From: Mucor racemosus
Lineage: Eukaryota > Mucoromycota > Mucoromycetes > Mucorales > Mucoraceae
Assembly: GCA_027405735.1 (NCBI GenBank)
Contig: JAPEHQ010000006.1
Span: 2,108,001-2,172,000, forward strand
Length of the DNA stretch: 64,000 nucleotides
Reading direction: 5' to 3'
The translations under genes and the position numbers were made by a program. Below the pieces are notes generated by a model. It was not told the origin of the DNA. It searched no databases and was given only the letters and a program-made list of their open reading frames with translations. This document shows, piece after piece, positions 1 through 10,195 of the stretch (positions within the stretch are counted from its first letter, which is position 1; each line of letters begins with the position of its first letter).

Positions 1-480
1 ATGCAGAATTTAAAACTGTACAAAAAATATTTAATACACAAGGTCTACTTACTTTGCAGTTCATGAACATTTAAACAATTTTATTTTTTGAATCATTTTT
101 CGTCCATTTTTTCACGTAAATTTTGGAACCCCGTTACTATACGATTTAAGCTGTGATAAGAGCTATTATTTTGATTATCTCGACGAAAAATCAATATTTT
201 TTGCCAAAACAAAAACTAAAGAGTAGCGTAGAGCTGGAACTATCTTGTGAATACAAAAAATTAAGCCTCAATTTAGGCGCTCAATTTTTAACAATTATTT
301 TTAGGCCAATATTGGACAATATTTGGCCTGTGCACTTATATTCTGATATTAATGTTTCTATTTTCCGAGAGATAGTAATGTAATATAGAGTAAAGATGCA
401 ACTACTGTGAATATTCTACGTGATTCGACTCAATATTGGGCGAAAACGTTCGAAAACCATTTAAAACCCACCTAAAATAA
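1..480 (-). repeat. Dispersed repeat, copy A (edge-truncated)
   Basis: This is the reverse-complement counterpart of the repeat copies at 25.6-27.2, 36.5-37.8 and 52.8-55.0 kb, and lies in the same orientation as copy B at 13.1-14.2 kb. Shared landmarks are a GCAGAATTTAAAA block at the left edge, the TGCAGTTCATGA block, and a GAAAAATCAATATTTT block near 185-205. It runs off the left edge of the window, so its full extent is unknown. The right limit is approximate because similarity fades after about 480. I see no coding capacity. Confidence 0.75.
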
Positions 481-1776
481 AATCAAGTAATGATTCGAAA
501 TTAGCATTTTAGCATCCCACTAGCGATTTTCTGGTTAAATTGTAGACATCAAGCTTCCACTTGCAAAGAATGAAGTTTTGTGGCTTAATAGACCATTAAA
601 GTCAGAAATAGCGCAAAATCAGCCAAAACCGGCACATATGGCAGTGACAACTATCAAAATTAATGAGTAGACGCCTTCTTTGAGTATAGTCAAAGTTATA
701 ATATTATAATACAATGCGTTCTACATCTATTTTTCAAAAAAAACACTGGATTTCAAATACTGATTTAAGTAACTGTAATCAAATAAATACTAGAAAAGAT
801 ACTAAAAAATTGTTAGTTAACCTTTATTTCTTAAATGAGTTGCTTCATTAAGTGGTCAGAAATTAATGTTAAATAAATAGCAGATAGCGTTATCTACGGG
901 ATGGTTTTCAGCTTTTCAAAATATATAAATCTTTGATGGAATTATTAATAGAATAAAATTTTATGACAGATTATTGACCGAAATGCAAATCTTAATGGCA
1001 AAAATAACCTGTATAGACTAAAAAATCATTTAATTGACAAATGCTGGTATCTATTATGGTTTGTTGTCAAATTTCAAAAACATCCTTGCTTGAGCATTTT
1101 CTAAACTATTGTTGATAAAAAGAATACAAAAATGTATCCTGTATATCGCCGGTACCTATACTTTACCTAATCGTATACTTGTGTATTTACATAACATAAA
1201 GCTCATTATAAATTGGTTAAATAAACTTTATGGAGGATTTTTTTCGTATCTTTTCATATTTTTGGCATATGCAGTGATTTTTTACTTGATATTTAGCGAA
1301 CAGTGTAGCACATTCTTGAGCTTCAATGTTGAAAGTCATTCGAAAATTATGCACGCATTTCTTTATTTGCGTATTTGTATGTACTTTGTAAAGCCTTATC
1401 AAAACTATTTCATATTCAAAACCTAAGCTTCAGGTATCGGTATAATACCTTGTTTATCCAGAAGATTTTTTTTTTTTTACTTCTCTGAGCAATAGCTGAA
1501 CCAAATCAAAAACTATATTGGTAATAGCTGACATGTGTAGTATACTATTAAGTTTTTTTTCTCTTCTATGGAAATGGCATTTTTATGTACATATTCCATG
1601 TACAAAATGGCCATTTGATTTATTTATTTTTCAGTAACAGAAAAACCCCCTCCTGTCATATTTTTCAAGCTCATTGTTCATAGACATGTACATATACAGA
1701 GCAGTACGACGGTACGAGAAAATTCCCAGAGAAAAATATACTACAAAGTGTATATTTTCAATTAAAATATGAAAAG
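481..1776. other. AT-rich intergenic region, nothing recognised
   Basis: Apart from the upstream region of the RRM gene I see no gene, tRNA or repeat unit here. Open frames in both directions are short and of random composition. Confidence 0.5.
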
Positions 1777-1785
1777 TGTATATAA
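1777..1785 (+). promoter_or_regulatory. TATA box of the RRM gene
   Basis: The sequence TATATAAAG lies about 95 bp upstream of the ATG at 1877 and is followed by a long pyrimidine-rich stretch typical of a fungal transcription start region. It falls inside the longest open frame (from 1769). This argues that the first in-frame ATG at 1769 is not transcribed as a start codon. Confidence 0.55.
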
Positions 1786-1876
1786 AGGAGGCGATAGATT
1801 AAGTTTTTTTTTACATATTTCTTATATATTGCTTCCCTCACTCTTTCACTCTCTTTTTTTTTCTTTTATTCATGAC

Positions 1877-2641
1877 ATGACAGGTCGTCACCATTCTTAC
1901 AATAATAATAATAATACTAAAATTGCTTCTCCCAGCTTTGAAATTAAACAATCTATGGACCTATGTAATCTTTATATAAAAGGTATTCAACCTGGCATGT
2001 CCAGTAGTGAATTATTTAACTTGTTCAAGCCATTCGGACGCATCATTAGTGCCAAAGTTATGCAGCAAGACAAGGAAAAAAGAGGATTTGGATTTGTTAG
2101 TTTTAGTAAATCTGTTGAATCTGCACTTGCCATCATTTCCATGAACACAGAAGACATGGTAGTTAGATTCCATGAACCAAAAGTACCGAGAAAAGAACAT
2201 AATTTTGATCAACAATTAGCATTTTTAAGCGATTCAGAGCTCGCAATGCATTTCTATACTCGACCGCTTCATAATAATAATAAAATGATACCACTCAGTA
2301 AGTCCTATATGCCAGCAATGTCTATTCCATCCACATATTTTTATTACCCATCACCTTATTATCCTCAACAGGGTATGATTTATTCTACAACCACAATCAC
2401 AAACAACGTCTATCCACCTCAGCTAATAAATCAAGATCAAATTATGAAAATCAAGTTATTAAGCATGCTGAATCATGTTAAAAAAGACATGTCCAGTCAA
2501 GAAAAAGACATTGTACAACAAGAAATATCTAAATTTGATTTGAATGAGCAATATGCATGTATAAACGATATAAACTATTTCCAAGAAAAAATAGCCAACA
2601 TTTTAACTGTATTTTATAGTGATTCCCACGCAAAAGAATAA
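1877..2641 (+). CDS. Single-RRM RNA-binding protein, PABP/Rrm4-like
   Basis: Predicted RNA-binding protein of 254 aa from the ATG at 1877. One RRM is clear: RNP2 is LYIKGI and RNP1 is KRGFGFVSF, about 35-40 residues later. It is followed by VVRFHEPKVPRKE, a segment resembling the linker after RRMs in fungal PABP-like proteins. The middle is Asn-, Pro- and Tyr-rich. The last ~60 residues form charged helices that loosely resemble a PABC/MLLE domain but lack its KITGMLLE-type signature, so peptide-motif binding is doubtful. An upstream in-frame ATG at 1769 would add a hydrophobic leader, but that stretch holds a TATA box and a pyrimidine tract, so I prefer 1877. There is no intron. The gene converges with the homeodomain gene, with only 16 bp between stop codons. 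The role in mRNA binding is inferred from the RRM; targets are unknown. Confidence 0.8.
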   Translation: MTGRHHSYNNNNNTKIASPSFEIKQSMDLCNLYIKGIQPGMSSSELFNLFKPFGRIISAKVMQQDKEKRGFGFVSFSKSVESALAIISMNTEDMVVRFHEPKVPRKEHNFDQQLAFLSDSELAMHFYTRPLHNNNKMIPLSKSYMPAMSIPSTYFYYPSPYYPQQGMIYSTTTITNNVYPPQLINQDQIMKIKLLSMLNHVKKDMSSQEKDIVQQEISKFDLNEQYACINDINYFQEKIANILTVFYSDSHAKE

Positions 2642-2657
2642 AACTTTATTTGTATTA

Positions 2658-3413
2658 CTATAGTAAAGGAGGCAAATCAAAAATACTGCCATCGTCATGA
2701 TCTGATGATAGTAATTCTTCTGGATTAACACATAATGATGGTATTGAAGAAGATGTTGCTGTTTCACTAGTAAAAAAAGAGCTTACTGCATCTTGATCAT
2801 ATTCTTGTTTTGTGTAATAATACAAATCATGCCGAGAGTTTGAAAAGTAATCGTAAAGATGCTTGTCTGTGTAATGAGGATCATTTAATGTTGAGAGTAT
2901 ATTTTGATGTTCTTGCTGATGTAGAATAAAAGTAGGTGTCGTTAATGCTGTATTTCCATTTATGATATTGAGAGTATCACTATCGCAATATTGGATATTA
3001 TTTGATAGGGCTGTATTATCATTGAACATTTCTGTAAGATTATCATTAAAATCATTGTAATTTACTTCTTCATCATCATCATCTTCTTCTTCTTCTTTTT
3101 CTTGGTTATCAAATAGAGGAGATGATGGTTGTAATTTCTTATTTTTGGCTCGTCTATTTTGAAACCATGTAGTTATTATCTTTTTGTCCGTTGAAAATAT
3201 GTGTGCAATCTCTTCCACTTTTTCTTGGCTTGGATTACAGCTTATTTTATATTCTACTTCTAATAATTTTATTTCATTGCTCGAAAATCTCCTTCGTCTT
3301 TTAATCTTGGGTAGCCAATATTCATTTTTCAATTCATCTTTTTTATTACTTTTATTTTCACTATGAGAAGATGATTTTTTGGCCCTTTTTTTCTTTTTAT
3401 ACTTGGAAACCAT
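2658..3413 (-). CDS. Homeodomain transcription factor
   Basis: Protein of 251 aa with one homeodomain near the N-terminus: a basic arm (KRRRRFSSNE), three helices, and the recognition-helix core WFQNRRAKNKK. This predicts nuclear, sequence-specific DNA binding. A Lys-rich segment before it could serve as a nuclear localisation signal. A Glu/Asp run after it and an Asn/Ser/Tyr-rich tail may be activating. The open frame extends upstream to 3530, but that part encodes a hydrophobic leader from a pyrimidine-rich stretch. Starting at MVSKYKKKKR (3413) gives a normal fungal homeodomain protein. It has no intron. It lies 100 bp downstream of the RING-CH gene on the same strand, so its promoter must be very short or lie inside that gene. 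The target genes are unknown. Confidence 0.85.
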   Translation of the reverse strand: MVSKYKKKKRAKKSSSHSENKSNKKDELKNEYWLPKIKRRRRFSSNEIKLLEVEYKISCNPSQEKVEEIAHIFSTDKKIITTWFQNRRAKNKKLQPSSPLFDNQEKEEEEDDDDEEVNYNDFNDNLTEMFNDNTALSNNIQYCDSDTLNIINGNTALTTPTFILHQQEHQNILSTLNDPHYTDKHLYDYFSNSRHDLYYYTKQEYDQDAVSSFFTSETATSSSIPSLCVNPEELLSSDHDDGSIFDLPPLL

Positions 3414-3513
3414 TTTAATAACAAGGAAAAAAAAGGGAAGGATGAGGAAAGAGAGAAAGAAAATGAGGTTTATTTTTATACATGATAAAATAGATAATTT
3501 ATAAAGCATCATT

Positions 3514-4407
3514 CTATATATTATTATCATGATGATTCATCTGGAAATCCATAATTCGTTTTCTTATATGGTGTAATACACTCGCCCAAATCCAAGAGAA
3601 AAATAGTAAATATGTACCCAAAACAAGGCCAAATATAAACAAGCAAATCCATAGAAAAATCGCATTGATCCAAGTTTGCTTCTTTAACGGATCCAGTCTT
3701 ATATATAATATATTGTATATCATGATCAATGTACGATCTTGTCCTATCACTAAACACACGCCAACCATGTAAACAAGACCCAACAATGCTTCTCCTGCTA
3801 CACCAGTTGCAAAATGAACTATATTCAGCCATTCCACAATTTCAAGCATTTCATGGTCCTGCCATGTTTCATCTCCATCTAATTTTGGTCCAATTTCGCT
3901 TCCTAAACCCAATTCATCTAATGCTCTACCTAAATGTGATAATCCAAATACGAGTCCTATAGTAGATGCTAAACTAAGTAAATGGCACGTAAAGCACAGT
4001 AATTGTGCAAATCGAATGTATTTTAGCTGATAAATTGAATTACATATATTGCAAATATAATCTGTTTGTAATTCTTTTAAACATGTTGGATGTGCTCGAT
4101 TTAGACATGGACAAATTAATACTAAATCAGGTTGTGTGCGATGAATTAAATAGGGTCCTACTTCTCGAACATTGGATGATATCTTTCTATTTTTACATAA
4201 ATAGCAAATTTGATGTTTATGCTGATAATGTGAGTGATGATGATGATGATGATGATTGTTTCGAGACTTTTTTATTGGTGGATTATCTTGCTGTAGAATA
4301 ATCGCTGTTGATGTTGCTGTAATTGCTGTAATTTCAGTATCATTTGTTGGATAAGGCGGTGGATGATATACTGAAGAGGAAGAAGGTGGAGATGGTATAA
4401 AGCTCAT
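3514..4407 (-). CDS. RING-CH (MARCH-type) membrane E3 ubiquitin ligase
   Basis: Protein of 297 aa. After a Pro/Ser/Thr-rich N-terminus and a His-rich run comes a variant RING: CYLC, then CPC, then HPTC, then CNIC. This is the C4HC3 layout of RING-CH (MARCH/Doa10-like) domains. At least three hydrophobic segments follow, starting around LCFTCHLLSLASTIG, IVHFATGVAGEALLG and INAIFLWICLFIFG. This is the usual plan of a membrane-anchored ligase acting on membrane or secretory-pathway proteins. The spacing between the first and second cysteine pairs is long for the family, so zinc binding should be tested. There is no intron. It is read in the same direction as the homeodomain gene below it. The exact MARCH subtype and substrate cannot be told from sequence. 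Confidence 0.75.
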   Translation of the reverse strand: MSFIPSPPSSSSVYHPPPYPTNDTEITAITATSTAIILQQDNPPIKKSRNNHHHHHHHSHYQHKHQICYLCKNRKISSNVREVGPYLIHRTQPDLVLICPCLNRAHPTCLKELQTDYICNICNSIYQLKYIRFAQLLCFTCHLLSLASTIGLVFGLSHLGRALDELGLGSEIGPKLDGDETWQDHEMLEIVEWLNIVHFATGVAGEALLGLVYMVGVCLVIGQDRTLIMIYNILYIRLDPLKKQTWINAIFLWICLFIFGLVLGTYLLFFSWIWASVLHHIRKRIMDFQMNHHDNNI

Positions 4408-4548
4408 TTATAGATTTGAGAAAGAAATAATATATCGAAAAAAAGGGGGGAAATTACATTTTCTTTATTATATTGTTTTTTTTTAAAAAAAAATGCTGAT
4501 CAAGGGGATATTTCTGTTATGTATTCCCCTTATATGCATCATTCTTAT

Positions 4549-5955
4549 TTAAACAATAGCACTAAATACAGCCGAAGCCGAATTACTATGAATCATAGAT
4601 TTCTTTTTACTTAATAAACAAGTTGTACACCATGGATTTAAAGTATTGGTTTCTTCTTGTTCATGAACAGTTGCTCCAGAATCCAAGGTTTTGTTACATC
4701 CTGTACAAACTAAACATTTTTTATGCCATTTGGATGCTTTAGGACCCGGTATTTCTTCATGTACAGAGTAGATACGTTGATTGCAACCAGCGCAGTCTCG
4801 TAGTACTCCAAATCGAGGTAATGGACGACGACCTCTTGAACTCATTAATGAAGAGGGTTTTATAGCTTCTACTACTTTTTCAATGGGCGATATTACTTTT
4901 TCATCCTGTTCAACAGGTAATGAAAGACTTGCACCTGATGTGTTAATAGTAATATCAATATTATCAGTAGCGGTTATTTTTTGTAATTGAGGCACAATCT
5001 TCATGTGCTTTGATAGTATTTCTTTATCATTCGTCTTTTCATTTGAGCATGTTTGACAATAAGATCCATTCAAGTCAATATAAATGGATGATGGATGAAG
5101 TATTTTTTGGCAACCAGTACATCTAAAACACTAAAGATATATAGTTAAATATAATTTCAGTTCAAAGTTTACATGCTATGTTACCCTTGGATGTAATACA
5201 GTTGCATTCAATGAAATGTAATTTCCAGAAATTGCTTGTGAGCATCTAGAGCAATTCTGAGCTACCGCATTTGATGGAGCACACTATGCAAATTTGTAGA
5301 TTAGTACGTAATCAACTTGTATGGCTCAAGTATAATATTTACATTAGGATGATACACATTTTTTAATGCATCAATGAAAAATGATGTATCTTTAAATGGT
5401 AAATGACATCCTTTACATTGAAGGCAATTCCAATGGTATTTGACTTGACTATCAGGCAAACGAACCGTCTTTCCCGAAAGTTTTTCGTGGCATTCTCCAC
5501 AATTATTCAGTGTGAGATTAGTGGTTGAGTATCTTTTACTTAACGAAGGACTAGTTATGCTTTTAGATGGGGCTATTCTTCTACTATCCAAAAGACTATT
5601 GAATGGCTTTGCAATTCTTTTCGTAATAGGTGATGTAGAACGTTGCGATAATGGCGAGCAAGCTGATCTATTTTCATCGACAGGCGATGATAAATGATCC
5701 AAACCCATTACGCTGCCTAAATATCTGCTGTATCTTTAGTAAATATACTCAAATCATGTTGTACCTTTCTATTCTACCTGGATTGCCATCGGTCTACCTT
5801 GCCATTCTTTTTTTCTTTTGCTTCTAATGTGGACAATCCGGGAATTTTTAATCGCAATACATTATTGAATATTCTTTGATATTACCATTGAAATTGAATC
5901 CACATTTAACACATTTGTCATCTAGACATAATTCACCACATTTACAAAAGGGCAT
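4549..5955 (-). CDS. Three-LIM-domain protein
   Basis: Spliced model with exons 5955-5886, 5823-5778, 5727-5343, 5283-5185 and 5130-4549 (393 aa); all phases agree. It starts with a small Cys-rich motif, MPFCKCGELCLDDKCVKCG, seen at the N-terminus of several fungal LIM proteins. A Ser-rich linker leads to LIM1 (from C115), LIM2 (from C178) and LIM3 (from about C313). Each shows the CxxC...HxxC-CxxC...C pattern. LIM1 and LIM2 only become complete once the 59- and 54-nt introns are removed. LIM proteins of this type usually act as adaptors at the actin cytoskeleton or cell-polarity sites; that role is inferred. The acceptor of exon 3 is a tandem CAGCAG (5727 or 5724), allowing one extra serine. 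Confidence 0.8.
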
Positions 5956-6120
5956 TTTACTAATCACTATTTCTTAAAATATACAAATAAAATAAAAGCA
6001 TAAAAAACAAAGAAAAAGAAAACTCGCATTTATATACAAATATACGTAGAATGTTAAACTATTATTATACATTGAACCAATATTAACTACATGTCGTTAT
6101 TTTCCGATTATGATAAAGTT

Positions 6121-9100
6121 TTATTTAAATTGAACCAACGTTCCAGCTCTACGGTTATTACATGTTAGAATACAAGACATCCATTCAGGTACTTGAAATG
6201 CATCCAATAAACTAGAATTGGGTGGAACTAAAGGCGAATTGTGATTTTGTTGATATAACCAAACAGTATCTGCTTGTTGTGTAGATAATCCTTTAAAAAG
6301 ATCTTGACATGCTTGATCCAACTGCTGATTTACTTGCTCATTCTTGTAATAATATCGAGTTGTCTCCAGAATATCTTTGATTAAATCTTGATTCATGGGT
6401 ACATGATATGCAATTCTTGTTAGTGTATTCAATAAGCATAATTGTGTTCTATGGTAGAGTGAATATACAGAATATCCTGTAGATGATGGATCAGACTGAG
6501 CAGCAGAAACACCTTTTTGAAGTAATAATTTAAATTTTGGCCACAGATCAACAGTAAATTTTCTTGATAAGAAATCAGTAGATACTTGTGATATTTTCTC
6601 TACAAGGCTTGCAGCATGTAATACTACATAATTTTCTGAATCGTTGAATCTATTGACTATAGACGACCACATGGAATGAACAAGTTGATTTAATTCTTGA
6701 GGATGGTCTGATAAAATGCCAACACCAGATGTGAGCAATAACAGTATTTGAGATCGCAGTTTTGGTGATGAAACGGTTAGGAAATGACTCGATTTATCCA
6801 TTATTTCTTTGGCCATTTGTTGTTCATGTGTCAGTGGTAATGCTTTATCATCTTCTACTCTTTGCTTGTCTTGATTATCATCATCAGTATCATTTGAAGA
6901 GATATCCATTGGTAAATTGCCTTGTTCCATGATTTGATCCAATGTTAAATCATCATGAAGACCTTTATTTTGTCTGTCCAAGAAATATTTTCCAATATCT
7001 TCCATAGATTTATATTCTTCATTTACAAAATCGTCTTTTTGCTGGATAAAAGACAAAACTTCGGGCGATACACGTGTAGCATCATTTCCATTAAGCATTT
7101 CGGTTACGGTATTTTCTTTAGATCTAGTGTCATCAGAGCCAGTTGTTGATGGAATGTTCTTTTCTAGCGTTTGGATAACTTCAAACAATACACCACATAA
7201 TTGAGTACACAGCCAATCGTTCAAAGAATATCGTTCAAGAGCACCATATATTTCTTCAATTGTATCATCCAAATAATTAATACTTGAATAACCACCTACG
7301 TGAATCAATGCTTTTAAAACCAATGGCACTCTTGCATTACTAGTGAGAATAGAGATGTGTTGTGAAATTGAATTGATAATATAGTCAATATTTTGAATAA
7401 CAAGTTCCTTTGCGCCATCTAATCCACACTCTAAAGAAATTGCATCCAATGTAATCAATGCATAAGTATGAATATAGACATTAGACGAACCCAAATGAGC
7501 AAGAAGAGGGTATAAAATAGTAATCAACTGCTCTTGTAAATAATCTTGCTCCAAGATATAAGCGGCAAGTCCAACTATTTGTAATCCAAAGCATACTGTC
7601 AACACATGCCCACTTTCATCATCCAAATTCACAGTTGCTAATGAATTAGATGTAGTATTTGTAGTCGCTGCTTCAGAAAGAATATTAATTATATCATATA
7701 ATACTTGTGCTGCAATCTTTTTGATTTGAAGCTTCTTATCTCGGTCAGTATTGTCATCATCATCGTCATCATTGACTATCCATTCTTCGGTGGAATCAAC
7801 TGATATACTATTAGAATTAAAATAACCAGATAATAACGCATGTACAATATAAGCTGCTTGAGGATCATTCAATTCTTGACTATCAATGGATACATATCGC
7901 ATAAAATGATGAACCCAACTTGATAAATCACAATGCTGTCCAATAATATTCAATAAACGATTCAATTTAGCTGTAGACATGTCTGTAACAATGTGTTTAA
8001 ATCGTATTCTAGGATATAAAGGTGTTGCTGCTCTTTTATCGTTGTTATCTCCTTCTACTCCAAGTTCAATGAATCTTTCGCTTGACTTTTCTTCTAAAAT
8101 ATCAAGGCTATTCTTATCAATTTCCAATGCAGTCATCCAACCATCTGATGCACGGCTTAAAACAATTGAAAGTACACTTTCTGCTTGATCATCCAACATC
8201 ATAATCATACCAATAATCAATGACATGGCAATGGTCTTTTCTTGCTCATCTTTTGATATGACATATTGAGGGAATTTCATGATCCATTCATATAAATTGT
8301 CCTTTAAGATAGGCAGGATAGCATTTCCAAATGATGATATCGATAAAAGGGCTTGCATATAAACTCTACATGTAATTGAAACTTGGCTGTAAGCATCATC
8401 AGCATGTAAAACAAGTATATCTAATAATAGTTGGACACAATTATCTAATGTTCTTGAGCATGCTGATAGTAATTTATATGAAAATTCCACAAATGCAAGC
8501 CTTGTCCTCCAATCAGGGTATAGTCGAAGTCGTAGTATTTGTCCAAGCATTAAGTGTAATTGACTTTTCACTTTTGCATACCATTGTTTATTTCTCAAAC
8601 GTTTTGTTGCTTCTTGTTGCTCTTCAGAGCGATTGTGTCGGTTAACAATATCTTGGAAATTCGTAATTTCCACTAGAGTATCATTCATATCATCTCTCAT
8701 CACTGCTTGGATTAATTGCCCAATTGCATCTAATAAACTACATGTGATTTGATGATTTGCATTCTCTGATTTTTGAGTAAATGTGCTACATAATTTCGAG
8801 ATGATGCCTGGAAGCAAATCTGCTAATTTATCAATATTTTGTATATTATCGTGCAAAAGTTGCGATAATACTTGTATCGCATCTAAACGAAACTGTAAGT
8901 TTTGTCCCAGTCGAATTGTATTCAAGAGTGCCATAATTGCTTGCGATGCAAAGATGATGAAAGAATTTTGCTGTATTGCATTTGTTAGCTCTGTATTTGC
9001 AACTGTATCAGAATGAATACCGAATCGACCTTCCTTGTACTTTATTGGTAAAGCTGCTGAAAAGCATTTGAGGGCCAAGTGTTTGATTTCTTCGGAAGAT

Positions 9101-9513
9101 GATGATGATAAAGAAGTATTGGGTATATTACTAGGAGAGCTACTTTGATCCATAATTGTTATAAACAAAACCATCAATTCCTTAGTAAAATTTGGTGGCA
9201 TAGAAACCTTGATAAGAGTTTTGGATAATAAAAAATGTAAAATCTTTAACCATGGTTCCATAACCACTTGATAACCACTTTTCTCATTGTTCATCATCGA
9301 CTTGTATACTGTTAACAATGGCATAATGACAACATGAATATTAGCGTTTGTCATGGTTGATTCTGGCACGTTTTCGGCTTCTAACAAATGTAGCAAATCA
9401 TTTAATAAAGAAGCTGCCTCTCGACTATTCGATCTTGTTAATCTTGGTGATATCTCTTGTAATGCTGCTCCAATTGAGTTTAGTTTTTCGAATAGCTCTA
9501 TGATTTCTGACAT
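6121..9513 (-). CDS. TTI1: TTI1-like HEAT-repeat protein (TTT complex)
   Basis: An uninterrupted frame of 1130 aa, close to the usual length of TTI1 (about 1000-1100 aa). It is built almost wholly of amphipathic helices in HEAT/ARM style. The segment DLLPGIISKLCSTF and the conserved C-terminal end with LLDAFQVPEWM fit TTI1 family architecture. With TEL2 and TTI2, TTI1 forms the TTT co-chaperone complex that helps HSP90 mature PIKK kinases (TOR, ATM/ATR, SMG1 types). Two acidic, low-complexity insertions, one with an Asp run and one with an Asp/Gln-rich loop before LTHEQQMAKE, probably form disordered loops. The lack of introns is unusual beside the intron-rich neighbours. The start at 9513 is only about 40 bp below the next gene. 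The assignment rests on overall architecture and remembered family motifs, not an alignment. Confidence 0.72.
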   Translation of the reverse strand: MSEIIELFEKLNSIGAALQEISPRLTRSNSREAASLLNDLLHLLEAENVPESTMTNANIHVVIMPLLTVYKSMMNNEKSGYQVVMEPWLKILHFLLSKTLIKVSMPPNFTKELMVLFITIMDQSSSPSNIPNTSLSSSSSEEIKHLALKCFSAALPIKYKEGRFGIHSDTVANTELTNAIQQNSFIIFASQAIMALLNTIRLGQNLQFRLDAIQVLSQLLHDNIQNIDKLADLLPGIISKLCSTFTQKSENANHQITCSLLDAIGQLIQAVMRDDMNDTLVEITNFQDIVNRHNRSEEQQEATKRLRNKQWYAKVKSQLHLMLGQILRLRLYPDWRTRLAFVEFSYKLLSACSRTLDNCVQLLLDILVLHADDAYSQVSITCRVYMQALLSISSFGNAILPILKDNLYEWIMKFPQYVISKDEQEKTIAMSLIIGMIMMLDDQAESVLSIVLSRASDGWMTALEIDKNSLDILEEKSSERFIELGVEGDNNDKRAATPLYPRIRFKHIVTDMSTAKLNRLLNIIGQHCDLSSWVHHFMRYVSIDSQELNDPQAAYIVHALLSGYFNSNSISVDSTEEWIVNDDDDDDNTDRDKKLQIKKIAAQVLYDIINILSEAATTNTTSNSLATVNLDDESGHVLTVCFGLQIVGLAAYILEQDYLQEQLITILYPLLAHLGSSNVYIHTYALITLDAISLECGLDGAKELVIQNIDYIINSISQHISILTSNARVPLVLKALIHVGGYSSINYLDDTIEEIYGALERYSLNDWLCTQLCGVLFEVIQTLEKNIPSTTGSDDTRSKENTVTEMLNGNDATRVSPEVLSFIQQKDDFVNEEYKSMEDIGKYFLDRQNKGLHDDLTLDQIMEQGNLPMDISSNDTDDDNQDKQRVEDDKALPLTHEQQMAKEIMDKSSHFLTVSSPKLRSQILLLLTSGVGILSDHPQELNQLVHSMWSSIVNRFNDSENYVVLHAASLVEKISQVSTDFLSRKFTVDLWPKFKLLLQKGVSAAQSDPSSTGYSVYSLYHRTQLCLLNTLTRIAYHVPMNQDLIKDILETTRYYYKNEQVNQQLDQACQDLFKGLSTQQADTVWLYQQNHNSPLVPPNSSLLDAFQVPEWMSCILTCNNRRAGTLVQFK

Positions 9514-9582
9514 ATTTAGCTTGGTAGGAAAGAAGTAAAGTTTATGATAGTTACATACAAGTTCGCGCCTTCACAATAACGG

Positions 9583-9850
9583 CTATTTTTGGTGCAAAAT
9601 TTTCAATTCCCACTTTTTCAACCTCTTTAAATATGACCTTAAAACATACCGAAAAAGTTGCTTTCAATAGGATAAAAAATACTATTATAAACCTGTTTGG
9701 TATAAAATGATCTAAAACTATTTTATTTTGCTTTGATTGTATTTTTAATGCTTCAAAAAATCCTTTAGGCTCTTGATAATAGTCTTTTTCGATATGAGCC
9801 TTTATTTGAAGAGCAGCCAATTTTTGAAAAACCTGAGTTTTAGCCTCCAT
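9583..9850 (-). CDS. Small unknown protein
   Basis: Exons 9850-9693 and 9637-9583, with a 55-nt GT-AG intron (9638-9692), give a basic 70-aa protein starting MEAKTQVFQKLAALQ and ending KILHQK. Reading straight through the intron gives 99 aa with a false-looking hydrophobic middle, stopping at 9551; I think that is translated intron. I do not recognise the family. The size, the Lys/Gln-rich helical composition and a position close to TTI1 (37-70 bp) are all that can be said. Transcript evidence would settle the splice. Confidence 0.4.
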
Positions 9851-10195
9851 GATACCCTCTTATGACTATGGCTGTAAAGAAGCTTTAATACAATTGTTTG
9901 GTAAAATAAAAAATTCAGCAACACTTTGATATATTATGAATTGCACTAAATACATTTATTTCTGTTTGAAACAAAAATAACGTACGAATAAATTCTTTAA
10001 AAGTAACCGAAGCTATTTTTCATCATTTCAATAAGTGATCATGATCTTCTTTTGGTGACTTTTTATTCCAGCTCGTATAAGATGCATCCTTCTGTGGAAC
10101 TTGTATCGCAAAACCTTTCTCTTTTGTACCATACTTCAAAGAAAACCCTTTTGATTTGAAGTAGTTAAAAAGTGGAAAGCTTATATTAATTTAAA
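9851..10195. other. Divergent intergenic region with coding-like stretch
   Basis: This is the 5' region of THP3 and of the small minus-strand gene. On the minus strand, about 10190-10046 is open without an ATG and encodes a peptide of natural-looking composition ending in SPKEDHDHLLK and a stop. I could not join it to any upstream exon. It may be the 3' end of a lost gene or chance. Confidence 0.3.

Noticed and set aside
1109..1426. 105-aa plus-strand ORF
   Set aside because: Phe/Ile/Tyr/Lys-rich composition typical of AT-rich non-coding DNA, no family likeness and an overlapping antisense ORF of equal quality.
3514..3832. Minus-strand ORF 3527-3832 in another frame
   Set aside because: It is a shadow of the RING-CH gene, which has clear zinc-ligand and membrane features in its own frame.
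9551..9692. Hydrophobic segment in the 99-aa version of the small gene as a membrane helix
   Set aside because: It coincides with a 55-nt GT-AG intron whose removal gives a polar, natural-looking C-terminus. I regard the hydrophobic part as translated intron.
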